Source: Nitzschia sp. DOCU1
Lineage: Eukaryota > Bacillariophyta > Bacillariophyceae > Bacillariales > Bacillariaceae
Reading direction: 5' to 3'
DNA length: 64,000 bases
Assembly (NCBI GenBank): GCA_951394045.1
Contig: OX595997.1
Coordinates: 1,488,001-1,552,000 of the forward strand
Both the position numbers and the translations under genes were made by a program. The notes beneath the pieces are model-generated. The model did no database searches, was not told the origin of the DNA, and saw only the letters and a program-made list of their open reading frames with translations. This document shows, piece by piece, positions 40,523-50,831 of the stretch (position 1 is its first letter; every line of letters starts with the position of its first letter).

Positions 40523-42406
40523 TTATTCTGTCGCCTTGAGAAAAATGCTGGTGGCCAAAATCATGCCACCCAGGCCTCCGACGACGCCCCAAAAGATTCC
40601 AGTCCAATCCACAGCTTCTTGCCAAACCACGGAGGACCAGACAATGCCTGTGTGACAATTGTACCAAGCCATGCCGAGCAAGGCTAGACCCGTCAGACGG
40701 TGTCCCCATTCCCAAATAATGCGGATCGACGATTTCTTGTTGGCATCCTCTGGACTTGCAAAGGAATTAGTCGACAGGTCCATGGGTGCGGATGGATCGC
40801 GTTCGGTCTTGTCCAATTCGTCACTCTGGATGGACTGCTTCTTGCTTGGATCCTTGCTTTCTTTGTCAAAGTTAGGGTCGGTGGCATGAGGTGACGACGG
40901 CGACGATGTCTTGGGGAGACTGGGACGGAAACGACCGGCCAGACTCTGAAGCAAGACCATGATGAAAATGGCCAAACCCATCTTGGCATGAATGGCTTGA
41001 AAGTGGACAGGTTCATCATCGATTTGTTGTTGCTGTTTGGCAACCACGGCAATGATAAAACCGGCAATCGTCAAAAGAGTCGTACCAACGTTCATGAAAA
41101 AGTGGATTTGGAACCACAAGCCATTGGTGTTCAAGCCGAGACGAGCAAAGACAGCTCGACAAATGCTGGCACCAATGGCAATGGGAGCACATAGGCCCCA
41201 AGCCAATGCCATGAGGACACCATGAGTCACCCACAATTGGCGATCAGGTGTTTCGATTTGCTCCAAGATGATACTGTTACCCGCTTGGGCAGCAGTGGCA
41301 TCCGGATCATTCATTGTTGTCGTTTTATCGCAAGTGGGAGTCAGAGCCAATTGAAAACTTCCTTGAAGACTGTGCCCCATCCATCGATTACCAGGAAAAC
41401 CAACGGCAAAGATCCATTGCGAGTCATCCGTGATCGGAACTTGACCGGGCTCATTCAAGCGTTGGGTAAACGTCAGGGTCGACGTGTCGTCTGTCTGGAC
41501 GAAACTTGCATTCAAGAGCGATGTTTGTTGGGTTGCAAGCTGAACCCCAGAGGTTGCAGTCATTCGATACACTTGGACGCCTTCTCCGTCGGCCCTTCCA
41601 ATCACAGCGGTTGCGGGAGTCATCTTGGCCAAGCCTGCATCGTTGATTCCAATGCCGATCCATGCTTGACCTCCGTAGTAGGTGAGTTTCATGGTAAAAG
41701 TTCCTTCGTCTGGGTTGACGAATTGCTGCAACCCCAACTGACCATTGGCATCCAATGGAATGGGATCAGTCAGTGGACAAGCCAAAGCTGTATCGTCATC
41801 AGGAGCCTGGTCTTGATTGTCCAGCTGCGAATCCTCCCCGAGCAAGGTACAGCTTCTAGACAGGGGAAGTCGAAAGCTTCCTCGGATGACATGCCCACTG
41901 AAACGGTTGTCGGAGAGACCGACAGCATAGATCCACTGGGAATCGTCGGTAATAGTCACCTGTCCAGGTTCACTCAAGCGCTGGGTAAAGGTTAGAGTGG
42001 AGGTATCTGCCGTTTGAATAAAGCTGGTATTGAACAAGCCTTCCTGTGATGCCGCCAACTGCACACCCGAATCAGGTGTCATTGCGTACTTCTCTACCCT
42101 TGCATCGCTTCCATCCGACTCGGCCCTTCCAATCACGGCAATGCTTGGAGTCATGGCGGGAATACCATTCTGATTGATGCCGACAGCAACATATGCTTGG
42201 CCCCCGTAATAGGTTAGTTTCATCGTATAGATTCCTTCATTTTCATTCACAAACTGTTGTAGTTCGAGTTGCCCATTGTCGTCCAAACGAATAGGGTCGG
42301 ACAAGGCACAATCATACGATGCGGCAACAGAAGGCGACGCTACCGCCAAAAAGGCAGCAACGAGAATAAGAAAGCTAGAGGGTTTTACAAACATTGCGAA
42401 TCTCAT
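40523..42406 (-). CDS. DOMON-DOMON-cytochrome b561 transmembrane electron-transfer protein
   Basis: 627 residues, single exon. A signal peptide (about 1-29) is followed by two similar DOMON domains (about 45-190, 213-365), each with LDxNGQL(E/G)LQQFVN, MKLTYYGGQA and STLTFTQRL. The two are clearly an internal duplication. A b561 core follows (about 395-625) with membrane segments and four candidate heme-ligand histidines in THG, IHFFMN, IHAKMG and GHRLTG. An unusually long, charged Ser/Lys/Asp-rich cytosolic loop (about 495-555) sits between the third and fourth of these. By family it should move electrons across a membrane, with DOMON domains binding heme or sugar on the lumenal side, in ferric reduction or ascorbate-linked redox. 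The membrane is not determined; the signal peptide suggests the secretory route. Confidence 0.92.
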   Translation of the reverse strand: MRFAMFVKPSSFLILVAAFLAVASPSVAASYDCALSDPIRLDDNGQLELQQFVNENEGIYTMKLTYYGGQAYVAVGINQNGIPAMTPSIAVIGRAESDGSDARVEKYAMTPDSGVQLAASQEGLFNTSFIQTADTSTLTFTQRLSEPGQVTITDDSQWIYAVGLSDNRFSGHVIRGSFRLPLSRSCTLLGEDSQLDNQDQAPDDDTALACPLTDPIPLDANGQLGLQQFVNPDEGTFTMKLTYYGGQAWIGIGINDAGLAKMTPATAVIGRADGEGVQVYRMTATSGVQLATQQTSLLNASFVQTDDTSTLTFTQRLNEPGQVPITDDSQWIFAVGFPGNRWMGHSLQGSFQLALTPTCDKTTTMNDPDATAAQAGNSIILEQIETPDRQLWVTHGVLMALAWGLCAPIAIGASICRAVFARLGLNTNGLWFQIHFFMNVGTTLLTIAGFIIAVVAKQQQQIDDEPVHFQAIHAKMGLAIFIMVLLQSLAGRFRPSLPKTSSPSSPHATDPNFDKESKDPSKKQSIQSDELDKTERDPSAPMDLSTNSFASPEDANKKSSIRIIWEWGHRLTGLALLGMAWYNCHTGIVWSSVVWQEAVDWTGIFWGVVGGLGGMILATSIFLKATE

Positions 42407-43437
42407 AGTTGTTCTTGCTTGGACTATGAGGATGGGGCGACCGTACTATTCATTTTAACTTAGACATGGCGGCAAGGATCGGCTGAGTTGGCAATGGCTT
42501 TCTTCAGAGCCTATTTTCGCCCGACTCTCTGGAACGACATGGACTTCCGGAGGACACGATGCCATTTCGATTTATGTTGTGCGGAATCGACAAAAGCAAA
42601 GGGAACAACACGGAAAGGAAGTTGATGGGAGCTTTGTTTATCATTAATGGCTTTGGGTTCTGGATGTTCTGACCACGTGCTCGGAAGATGTATTTACTTA
42701 ACTCCAACACCATCAACGAGGCCAAAAAAATGTGAGCTGGCTGGAAAGTAGAGCCATTCGTCGAGACCACGTCCTTTCACAGTTATTAAGAATGAGACAT
42801 ACCGCCATTTATTCGCGAAAACAATAAGCCCTCCAGTAGATAATTGGAATTGCACGATGGTTTGGTTTAGAAAAAAGGGTACCAGTACTACAACTACTTC
42901 TCTCTCTCTAGCTAGTAGAGAGCGCAGAAAGCACTAATACTCTGTACCTGGTGGGCAATAGTTTACCTCTACTCCTATCGGTAGGTAGTTTACAGAGTGC
43001 CGAGGAGCCGTCGGGTATGATACCTTTGACTTCACTCATCGTAACGAAAGCGAGAAGAACGTTTAGAACGCCTCAACGCGTCCGAGATGATCTAAGAAAA
43101 ACGACCGATGGCCACCGAAAATAGGTTGAAACGTGAGACACTTCACAGTATCTAGAATACAAACCCAAACTAGAAGAGAAAGGAACAAATTCGACAAAAG
43201 CATACTACTGTAGCTCGGCGGCTTGCGAAGGGGTTTGCCTGCTTCTACGCGCCGATCGCTTGGTGCCTCCCTTCAATTAAGCATAGCAACTCGTACCAAG
43301 TAAGCCGTCACGCCACATAGAAAAGCGAGGGGTGGATCAAAATCGCAGCCGCCTCCATTCTCGGCATGTGCCCTAACACGACTTCAAGCGATGGTCGATT
43401 TCGAGGATTCGCTTGGCCGTAAACTGATTTTGCACTT
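42407..43437. other. Intergenic spacer
   Basis: 1.03 kb between two minus-strand genes. A nearly self-complementary TCTCTCTAGCTAGTAGAGAG run lies near 42902. Frames of 88 residues or less have no motif. Confidence 0.35.
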
Positions 43438-44484
43438 TCAAGCCGGTGAAGTTAGTTTTGTCATTGTGGTCGGGTGTACACTGATGTCAATGCCAACAGT
43501 TTGATTGCTGAAGGAATGTGATTCTTTCACTACCGTCGAAGGGCAATACCCATTGCCTTCGTCTTGTTCCCAGGACGTAAAATCGTAGTAGCCGGCAACG
43601 GATTCGGGTTGTAAAATCGTCAAATCATAGTGCGCTCCACTACTTGGCAAGTGCGCCGGGTCGTCGGCCCCGTAGAGCTCCCAACAAGCATTGATGCACA
43701 TATTTCGGTAGGATGGTTCCAGCCAGCTCGTTGTAGGTTTCTCCCATCGTTCACCCATACCCATGTATGGCCTATGCACCTCGAGTCGGCTGATACGAGA
43801 GTCGTCTCCCTCGACACCCATTGTGAGCACCCATTTCGGACTCTGGCTATCCATTCCATCGCCCCCCGGCAGCAAGTCGAAGGTCGTGTACAAAACCTCC
43901 CCTGCCCACGTTGGATGGAGCGCACCATACGCTGCCCGACCCACAGGATCTTTGCCGCGGTCAGGATCCGTCGTTTCGAAAAAGTAGTGCGCTCCAAACG
44001 CCCAAGTTTCGTGTCGATGCCAAAACGGTTGGTAGTTCGGAGGCCCCGATGAGGAGTCCAGTGCACTGCCTAAAATCAACTGAGGCACCAGCTGATTCAT
44101 TCGCCCCTCACTGGCATCACCGAAAAAGACGTCAGTCCAGATATAGTAAGTTATTCCGTCCACAGCTTGTGGCAGCTCAGGGACTGTCATCCGAGAGTGC
44201 ACGGATGTCCCGGTCGTCCCATTGAAAGCCACCGGATAGGAAGCGTTTCCCCCCTGATGAGGGCCATTGGTCATACCGACACAAGTCCCACCGGTGCATG
44301 ATTCCGTGACAAATGGTGATTGAAGAGTAGCTGGGTTGTCTCCTACACGCTGCGGGACTAGTTGTGTCCTTCGCCGTCGAAGGGCCTTGCTCGCCTGAAC
44401 GCAATCATGAAACGCCTGACTGCAGCAAGCGGAAGAGATCAGTGTCGCTGCAAACAATACTACCGGTAGGCTAGGAACCTCCAT
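43438..44484 (-). CDS. Secreted protein of unknown function
   Basis: 348 residues from the ATG at 44484, chosen because it places a signal peptide (MEVPSLPVVLFAATLISSA) at the N terminus; the frame also runs to 44547 with another Met. The mature chain has several cysteines, N-glycosylation sequons and Trp/Tyr-rich strands (YYIWTDVFFGD, FWHRHETWAFGAHYFFE, VLTMGVEGDDSRISRLEVHRPYMG), suggesting a beta-sandwich-type secreted domain. The order resembles concanavalin-like or lectin-type folds but no family is claimed. A perfect CTACCGGTAG palindrome (44460) lies inside the signal-peptide codons. The gene is preceded by a 26-bp direct repeat (44588 and 44641). Confidence 0.7.
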   Translation of the reverse strand: MEVPSLPVVLFAATLISSACCSQAFHDCVQASKALRRRRTQLVPQRVGDNPATLQSPFVTESCTGGTCVGMTNGPHQGGNASYPVAFNGTTGTSVHSRMTVPELPQAVDGITYYIWTDVFFGDASEGRMNQLVPQLILGSALDSSSGPPNYQPFWHRHETWAFGAHYFFETTDPDRGKDPVGRAAYGALHPTWAGEVLYTTFDLLPGGDGMDSQSPKWVLTMGVEGDDSRISRLEVHRPYMGMGERWEKPTTSWLEPSYRNMCINACWELYGADDPAHLPSSGAHYDLTILQPESVAGYYDFTSWEQDEGNGYCPSTVVKESHSFSNQTVGIDISVHPTTMTKLTSPA

Positions 44485-45524
44485 CCTGCTCTCTTCGGTT
44501 GTTCTCGCCAGGTCAAGGACATCGCTAATAAATGCATACCCGCTCAATCATGATCACCATCGACGTAACGTCGAAGCAGTTCTCATGTTTCACTTTCGCA
44601 CCACCTCAGCATAGTACGCATATTCGAAACAGTTCTTTTGTTTCACTTTCGCACCACCTCAGCATCGTATTCGCGAAGCCCATCGTTGCTCCAGGTAATG
44701 GAATGCACCTCTTGTTTATGGACCGCGGTGTAACCTCAACGTGGTGTCTGACACGATGTGGTCGAAATGGTCAAATACGACCATTTTGATTCACCGTCTG
44801 TAGTTCCCCACTCGATAATCTCAGACGGTGGACCTTTAAACACCGACATTCGGTCTTATTTTCCGATACAGGAGCCAACAGCTTCGGAGGTAACTGCTTT
44901 GTTCGCTTTTGATATTCCGCAATTTGTTCTGTTGAATACTTGGAGCAGATGCCCTTTCAGCTGGCTTCGCTTTCCTTTCGTTTGCAATTCCAGGGAAGGT
45001 TAAGCCCAAAGATGCCAGGAGAACAAAGACATCTTGGAAAATATAAGCCGATGAAATCATATCTCGTATGTCATCGAGATTCATCATAATTCCCAATATA
45101 CTGTTGGGAACGTTGCGAACTCACATTGACTTCGTATTAAATAGATGAAAACACGACCTGTTATCCAGCAAAACCCCGGGACATTATCTGTATTATGTCC
45201 GACGGATGTCCATAAATGTTGTGCATCGGACATTGATCTCCACCCTGCTTCAATATGAGCGGACAGCAGTTCTTCGCGAAATGTCAAAAGTGACTCTTCG
45301 GAGTTTTAAAGTGGGGGCTTATCTTTTCAATACACCGGACGGATGCCCACTGGATATAAGCGGGTTGACCTTCACATTTTGAGTGACTTCTGAGGGACCC
45401 GCTATTATTACTTCTGCCCCCTCCGCAAACCGCCAAGGAACTACCTATCCAGATTATTGTTCGGCATAAATTGACCTGCCGGCAGTTTCATATTACCTGG
45501 TAATTGACTTGTAGAAACACCACC
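44485..45524. promoter_or_regulatory. Divergent spacer between the secreted-protein and globin genes
   Basis: 1.04 kb between outward-facing starts. A 26-bp exact direct repeat lies at 44588-44613 and 44641-44666 (starts 53 bp apart), beginning GTTTCACTTTCGC and ending CCTCAGCAT, about 100-180 bp upstream of the secreted gene's ATG. An 86-residue minus-strand frame (44836-45096) is not called. Confidence 0.5.
44588..44666. repeat. 26-bp direct repeat, two exact copies
   Basis: Copies at 44588-44613 and 44641-44666 are identical over 26 bases, and partial matching extends into the flanks (CAGTTCT before each and TTCG near the end). The position upstream of the 44484 start suggests a duplicated promoter element. 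Confidence 0.85.
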
Positions 45525-47067
45525 ATGATCGGCGACGACCTTGATTTCGAAATTACCTTTGCTGTCCATGAAAGTTGGAATCGCATCAAGCAGATTCCCA
45601 ACTATGCGGAAGTAGCAGGCGAGATTCTTTTTCGAAAGTAAGTCGTTGAGGAGATTATCACATGGTTTGTGGTGGCTTACCTGTTAGCGTCCTATTCTCA
45701 CACTTCGTGCTCATCTATGTTTAGGATATTTTCTTTAGCGCCAGTTGCATTGAACATGTACTCGTTTGGACCACAGTTTGTGGGGAAGGAAGAAACCTTG
45801 TATCAAAGCGATAAGTTCAAGGTACACGCAAAGGGGGTGGTATCCATGCTGGACCAGGCAGTCAACATGCTGTAAGTGTTTGCGCTCGTGACTTAACAAT
45901 GAAATGTGTCGCAATTCTCATCGTCTGGCCCATTCACACAGTGGCCCCGACTTGGAACCGGTGTTGATTGCGTTATCGCAATTGGGTGGGCGACATATAG
46001 AGTATGGCGTCTTACCGGCTCATTACGGGATTGTGGGGGAAGCACTTTTGTACACATTGCAGACGGCCCTCGGCGAACATTGGACGCCGCGTGTAAAGGA
46101 CGGATGGATTCATGTCTACGGTCTTGTGTCGACTGCTATGATGGCAGGAGCTGAGACGCGCTTGGAACGAAAGAGAAGACGGAACGAACGCCGAAGAGGC
46201 GCCAAGCCTTGCCTAGAGGGCTCCGAAAAGCTTTTACCTTCCAAGGTTGAAGGGAAGAGTTCGCTTCCGTCCTCGCTCGTCGAACGGCGAAAGGCTCGAG
46301 GGAGCAACAATACGGCCTCATCTCTGCGTCTAGCAGATATCACTGGAATCAGAGGCTTGAACAAGACTACCCCGGATAACTCCAAACAGGAAAGGGTTCA
46401 CCGATTCCTGGAAGATGCATTAAGTGTTTCCACTTACACTTCGGTGACCTCGAATGACGATTCAAGTTGCGACCCAGCGGAGCCGGGCTTGGACGAATTT
46501 TCCTACGCGCAGATAGTTGAGGCTGTCTACACAAGCTGGGATGTGATCCGCGGCATCCCAAATTATCAAGAGGTTGCTGGGGTGCTCTTGTTTCGAAAGT
46601 AAGTTGCCTTTTTTATATTGCGGCTCTGTGCTTGAATTCGTTCTTTTCTCAGCCAGTTGATTGTCTACGACGTGCCTTGCTGATTTAGAATCTTTGAGAT
46701 TGCACCTGTCGCGAAAGGGCTTTTCCACTTCACTAAGAAATACGGAGAAGATGACGAATCTATGTATTCCGATCCTGACTTTTTGACCCATGCCAGACGA
46801 GTCGTCGCCATGCTGGACGTAGCGGTTAATATGCTTGGCCCGGATCTTGGTCCAGTGACCCATGCCCTTCATGAACTTGGGTCGAAGCATGTCGCGTATG
46901 GAGTCATTCCGGATCATTACCCCATTGTAGGCCAGGCACTTTTGCTTACGTTGGAGACGGCACTTGGAGAAGAATGGACACCAAGGGTGAAGAGCGGATG
47001 GACTGCCATCTATGACTTTGTTAGTGCCACCATGATTTCAGGAGCAAAGTATGAGAGCACAAGATAA
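45525..47067 (+). CDS. Two-domain globin with basic linker
   Basis: Four exons: 45525-45637, 45725-45871, 45942-46598 and 46689-47067 (introns 87, 70 and 90 nt); 431 residues. Two globin folds (about 8-157 and 285-427) share the sequence pattern. In domain 1, E7 His72 (VHAKGVV), F8 His105 (LGGRHIEYGV) and CD1-region Phe52 are kept; in domain 2, E7 His340 (THARRVV) and F8 His373 (LGSKHVAYGV). Both F-helices continue as HYxIVGxALL. The intron after LFRK is in the same place and phase in both domains, evidence for internal duplication; the NML|GPD intron is missing from domain 2. The long linker holds an Arg/Lys cluster (about 160-175) that could be a nuclear or membrane-binding signal. Both domains should bind heme; oxygen or NO handling is plausible. 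A broken third copy follows at 47149. Confidence 0.93.
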
Positions 47068-47148
47068 CCGGCAGGTTCTACTAGACACTGCTGGTTAGTG
47101 ACAAACAAGTAGTAGTAACATATGTAATTCACTACACTAGGGGCAAAT

Positions 47149-47300
47149 TATGGAGCCGCTCCGGAGCATTACCCGATTGTAGGCGAGGCACTGTTGTGGG
47201 GGTTTGAGATGGCATTTGGGGTAGAGGGGAAGCCAAGGGTGAAGGGCGGTTGAACTACCATCTGAGATCTATGAATTTGTTAGGAGCAAATTATGCCAAC
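47149..47300 (+). pseudogene. Relic of a third globin domain
   Basis: The plus strand reads YGAAPEHYPIVGEALL, then a diverged stretch, then KPRVKGG and TGA, collinear with helices F to H of globin domain 2 (YGVIPDHYPIVGQALL ... PRVKSGW). The Trp codon is a stop at 47251-47253, with a second stop downstream. No start, proximal-His segment or heme pocket is present, so it cannot be functional. It probably came from a partial tandem duplication of the preceding gene's last exon. Confidence 0.85.
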
Positions 47301-47499
47301 TGAAGAGAAACTGGGAAGTCCCAGGAGGTGTGATGGACGCCCATGCCGATCGTTGACAACAAGTAGTAGCAACATCTGTTTTTTGGATCCTTGCAACTAA
47401 ATTGTCAATTTTATCTCTATTATAATGGGGGTACGTACGGACGATACAGTACGACTCGCCTTCGAACAAAATTCATCCCAATTCCAATCGGGCTATGAA

Positions 47500-48765
47500 C
47501 TATAAGAGCTTTTCAACAATGGTCCCCTTTTTCTTGGTCAGCAAGCGAAGTTCGGGGTGCTTTCCACGAGTGCACCACATAATGCTGTTCTTGGGAATCT
47601 TGTGCCAGCAGTGGGTTCTGGTCAAGGGATCACTAGCAACGACAAATGTTGCCGTTGCTGGGTCGACCTCTGTAAAGATCTTACCGGGCTTACTTTCACG
47701 GCGGTTCAAGAGGACCTTGATAGTATCAAAGTCAGAATCAGAGTTTGCGTCCTCCTCGTCTGATTCAATGCTGCCCGTGCTTCCAGCTTCCTTCTTTTCC
47801 TCCTCATCGTCGACAATTGTTGAAGCCTTCTTGTATGGAAGTGGCATTACGGTACTCTCGCCAGTGAATTCTTCTTGGATGGTGCTTCCAAAGGCAAAAT
47901 ACAACGAGGGCGGAGGGACGTCAGGGCTCTGGTCGCAATATCGAGTGACAACCAAAGATTCCCCATCGGTCAGAGCAAAGTTGCAAGTGCAGTAGTCACG
48001 GTGTGGAAGATTTGCTTCATCAAGGACTTGAGCAATCTTGGCTAGAGCCTTCTTGATAGCATTGCAAAGGCGCTTTTCTCCAAACGGTGTCGTCTGAAGC
48101 AACGGCGAACCGCATTCGGCAGCGTACTCGTCGCGGCCTAGAATAGTCAGAATCAAGCCAAAGACTCCTTCCGAGTCAGTGGTGCCCTTGATGGAAAGGA
48201 ATGCTTCATCCGATAGTTCGGCCAAGAAGCGACGCTTGATTTGCTGGTATCCAAAAACGCGTCCGTTGTGGCAGAACAAAAGACGACCAGCCTTGAACGG
48301 GTGGCAATTGTTCTGGCTGATACCAGTTCCGGTACTGGCTGCTCGAACATGGGCCATGATACAATCACTTGCAGTGGACATGCACAACTCTCTCAAGTTC
48401 AGATTGTTCCATGCGGGAAAGACGTCCTTAAAGACGGCGGCATGTCGACGAAGTTTATCGCCAATCATTTTGTCCTGAGTGGGCAAGAGCGGAGCAGCGG
48501 GGGCTGGGGCGGCCTTGACAGGAGTAGTACGGCTCACAGTTCCGTCCGCAGCCACCGGACGGACAACTTCTGGCAGCCTGGCAATATTACGATGGTACCA
48601 GCCGACGCCGAAACCATCGGCATTCAGGGCGGCGTTGTTGACTTCGCCATATCCTGGGTGAAAGGTGGCATCACGACTTTGATGAACCATAGAGTTGCTG
48701 GGAGCCAAGACCACATCGCTCAGCGATAGCGGCTCGCTGCCCAATAGCGTGACCCAACGGCACAT
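47500..48765 (-). CDS. DUG3: Class-II glutamine amidotransferase, DUG3/EgtC-like
   Basis: 421 residues from the ATG at 48765. I chose this start although the frame extends upstream, because class-II amidotransferases need Met removal to expose Cys2 and this start reads MCRWVTLLG. Other signatures: NADGFGVGWY (NTN-type oxyanion region), PAWNNLNL, MAHVRAAS, NCHPF, FCHNG and GTTDSEGVF, all in the order of yeast DUG3 and EgtC-type enzymes. DUG3 works with DUG1/DUG2 to break the gamma-glutamyl bond of glutathione; the same fold in EgtC serves ergothioneine synthesis. Neither partner is visible here. A variable insert (about 75-115) and acidic/charged stretches near the C terminus are extra to the core. 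The gene converges with the globin gene. Confidence 0.88.
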   Translation of the reverse strand: MCRWVTLLGSEPLSLSDVVLAPSNSMVHQSRDATFHPGYGEVNNAALNADGFGVGWYHRNIARLPEVVRPVAADGTVSRTTPVKAAPAPAAPLLPTQDKMIGDKLRRHAAVFKDVFPAWNNLNLRELCMSTASDCIMAHVRAASTGTGISQNNCHPFKAGRLLFCHNGRVFGYQQIKRRFLAELSDEAFLSIKGTTDSEGVFGLILTILGRDEYAAECGSPLLQTTPFGEKRLCNAIKKALAKIAQVLDEANLPHRDYCTCNFALTDGESLVVTRYCDQSPDVPPPSLYFAFGSTIQEEFTGESTVMPLPYKKASTIVDDEEEKKEAGSTGSIESDEEDANSDSDFDTIKVLLNRRESKPGKIFTEVDPATATFVVASDPLTRTHCWHKIPKNSIMWCTRGKHPELRLLTKKKGTIVEKLL

Positions 48766-49540
48766 GGTGCGGAAGCAGCAAGTAGATGCAGCTTCAAGAG
48801 CTGGAAGTGGAGGGAGAACAAAAATGTGAGCCCAGAATTTTCGCCCCTCGCGGACGTCGCCGTCCAATTGCAGAGAGGAACATCAAGATTCTGTCGCTGA
48901 CGAATCAGCACTTTCACCAACTGGCAAGGCGACGCCAACCAACGGCGGAGTAGCTCCCAACGAGTTTCTCATTTGTAGCACCCTATGTGGATCAACCATG
49001 TGTTTCTCGCGAGGACTGCAGCGAGGGACTCAACGAAAGCGAACTATCGCGAGCGATCGTATTTCCAACGCCCCAAAATAGATACGCGATCGGAATCTTC
49101 CGAACGAAAACCTCGCAAAGCGCTGGATTGTCAGCAAGCGTTGGAGGTGCGCGAGGTCTGTTGCTATAAGAATGCTGACGTCATCAAGAATGTTAGCGAG
49201 CCTGCCGCTTTTTTGCGATGGGTTTACATAGCTCCTTCGTCTGCCTGAAACCCGTATTAGGGTTCTAGTTCTGTTCTGGTTCTCGGCACTTTGTCTTGGA
49301 GGCATTGCCATCATAGAAGTCAGGGGTACGTCATTTCAGACAACTCAAAATGCACAAACCAGAGCAAGCTATGAAAAGGATATTGACAATGACGCCAAAA
49401 GTTTCAAGTTGTCAAATTGATGACATCATTAATCATTACGTATGACTACAAGGTTGAAGCCTTGGGGCGTGATTTGACAAGAGGGAGCTTCGGGCAAGAT
49501 CGAGATTGACTCGTTGTTGTCACTTGATGACATAGTTGGT
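48766..49540. other. Intergenic spacer
   Basis: 775 bp containing the promoter and leader of the amidotransferase gene and the 3' end of the PDZ gene. An in-frame extension upstream of 48765 has no support. Nothing else was recognised. Confidence 0.35.
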
Positions 49541-50668
49541 CTAAAACGAAGCTTGGGGTTTGTGGTTTGACAAGATGGAACCTTGGTAAAGACCATCGCT
49601 AAAGTGCACGGTGCGGGCAGGATGGGGCGCCGTGTATGGCAGACAGCCTGCATCGTCAAATGATGACGCGGTGCCAAATCGAGAAGTGCTAGCAACGCTG
49701 CTGCCGCCATAGCTAGTGTCGCGTCTGTGGACTAGTGGAGGGGAGAGGCGGAGTTCCCGTGACGGAGATCGCATCACCGTGATTTTCAGATTGGCGTGAG
49801 ATCCAGAAAGGAGACTTGGCTTTGTCGACAGCAGCTTCGCCATGTCCCTCAGGGTATAGCGAGTCGTATTCTTGCCGTCAACTTCGACGATCTTGTCACC
49901 TTGCTGCACAAGACCAAGAAGGGGGGAATAATCCTTGACGGCATGGACGACCAGACCAGTAAAAGGATCCGACTCAATGACAAGGCCTAACTGCCCCTTT
50001 CGTGGAGCTTCAAATTCATAGCGCGTTGGCATCTCATCATGACCATCTAGTGAGTGGTCGGTGCCAAGCGACGGTGTTATCATGCCGATCGAATCTGCCT
50101 CATTGCCATTCCGTTCCCAGGGTGCCGGTACGTGATGAAGCTTTTTGAAGGCGCCAAAATCAACAATCTTGGAAAAAGTTCCCTTTGGCTTGAGAGTCTG
50201 GTCCTTCTTCGCCTTGGGTAGAGGGCTATGGGACCTGCCTCTATTTTGATGTGTTAACCACCCGGTGCTCGTAGGCGATGTTTGTTGGCTGGTTACGGGG
50301 CGTTCGGGGGTCGATGCTTGGGTGTGACATGTGTTTGCCACCTCCTCGGAGTCCGCTGATATGGTTCGTTTGACTGGATGACTCGGAGCTGCTGTACTCT
50401 TGCCCCGCATGACACCCTTTCCTGCACCCATGAACAAAATTGACCTGTAGTCTTTCCGTTCCATCTTGTAGCGTGAAGCCATATCCGCGTGATGCCCGAT
50501 AGACGTTGGATCACTCGAAAAGATCGACACGGGATCACTGCTACTTTCAAGTCTTTCATCCAGAGCGCTCGAACTCAAAGAACGGCGTAATGGAAGAACT
50601 TCCGTCTGTGCCTCCGAGCGAACAGGAGTTGATGCGACAGAAGCATCGTCGTCGCTGTCGCTGTCCAT
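49541..50668 (-). CDS. PDZ-domain protein with disordered N-terminal region
   Basis: 375 residues from the ATG at 50668; two upstream codons lack an ATG. Residues 1-205 are Ser/Pro/Thr-rich and charged, without a fold. A PDZ domain follows at about 225-310: KGQLGLVIESDPFTGLVVHAV (the carboxylate-binding loop is GQLGL), QQGDKIVEVDGKN, a helix containing LRDMAKLLS, and LKITVMR. The C-terminal 60 residues are again Ser-rich. PDZ domains bind C-terminal peptides of membrane proteins; the nearest such proteins are the single-pass protein and receptor cyclase to its right, but a link is conjecture. It runs in the same direction as the upstream gene, 163 bp away. Confidence 0.85.
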   Translation of the reverse strand: MDSDSDDDASVASTPVRSEAQTEVLPLRRSLSSSALDERLESSSDPVSIFSSDPTSIGHHADMASRYKMERKDYRSILFMGAGKGVMRGKSTAAPSHPVKRTISADSEEVANTCHTQASTPERPVTSQQTSPTSTGWLTHQNRGRSHSPLPKAKKDQTLKPKGTFSKIVDFGAFKKLHHVPAPWERNGNEADSIGMITPSLGTDHSLDGHDEMPTRYEFEAPRKGQLGLVIESDPFTGLVVHAVKDYSPLLGLVQQGDKIVEVDGKNTTRYTLRDMAKLLSTKPSLLSGSHANLKITVMRSPSRELRLSPPLVHRRDTSYGGSSVASTSRFGTASSFDDAGCLPYTAPHPARTVHFSDGLYQGSILSNHKPQASF

Positions 50669-50831
50669 TATCAATCCAAATGGCGAAAGTGGTCGTTTGT
50701 CTTCAGGGTACTGCCATGGACCTTGGAGTGCTGAATCCGGACCTAGATGGGAGCTCCCAGTGCTATCGTAACAACGAAGCGATTAGATGTTCGGACAAAA
50801 CGATAACGCACCTCTGACTCGAGTTTCTCAC

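Noticed and set aside
41222..41995. 257-codon plus-strand frame antisense to the DOMON-b561 gene
   Set aside because: Its length follows from the opposite coding strand; the composition is unlike a folded protein and its repeats reflect the duplicated DOMON DNA.
44836..45096. 86-residue minus-strand frame in the globin upstream region
   Set aside because: Some hydrophobic sequence, but no domain, no paralogue and no convincing promoter spacing.
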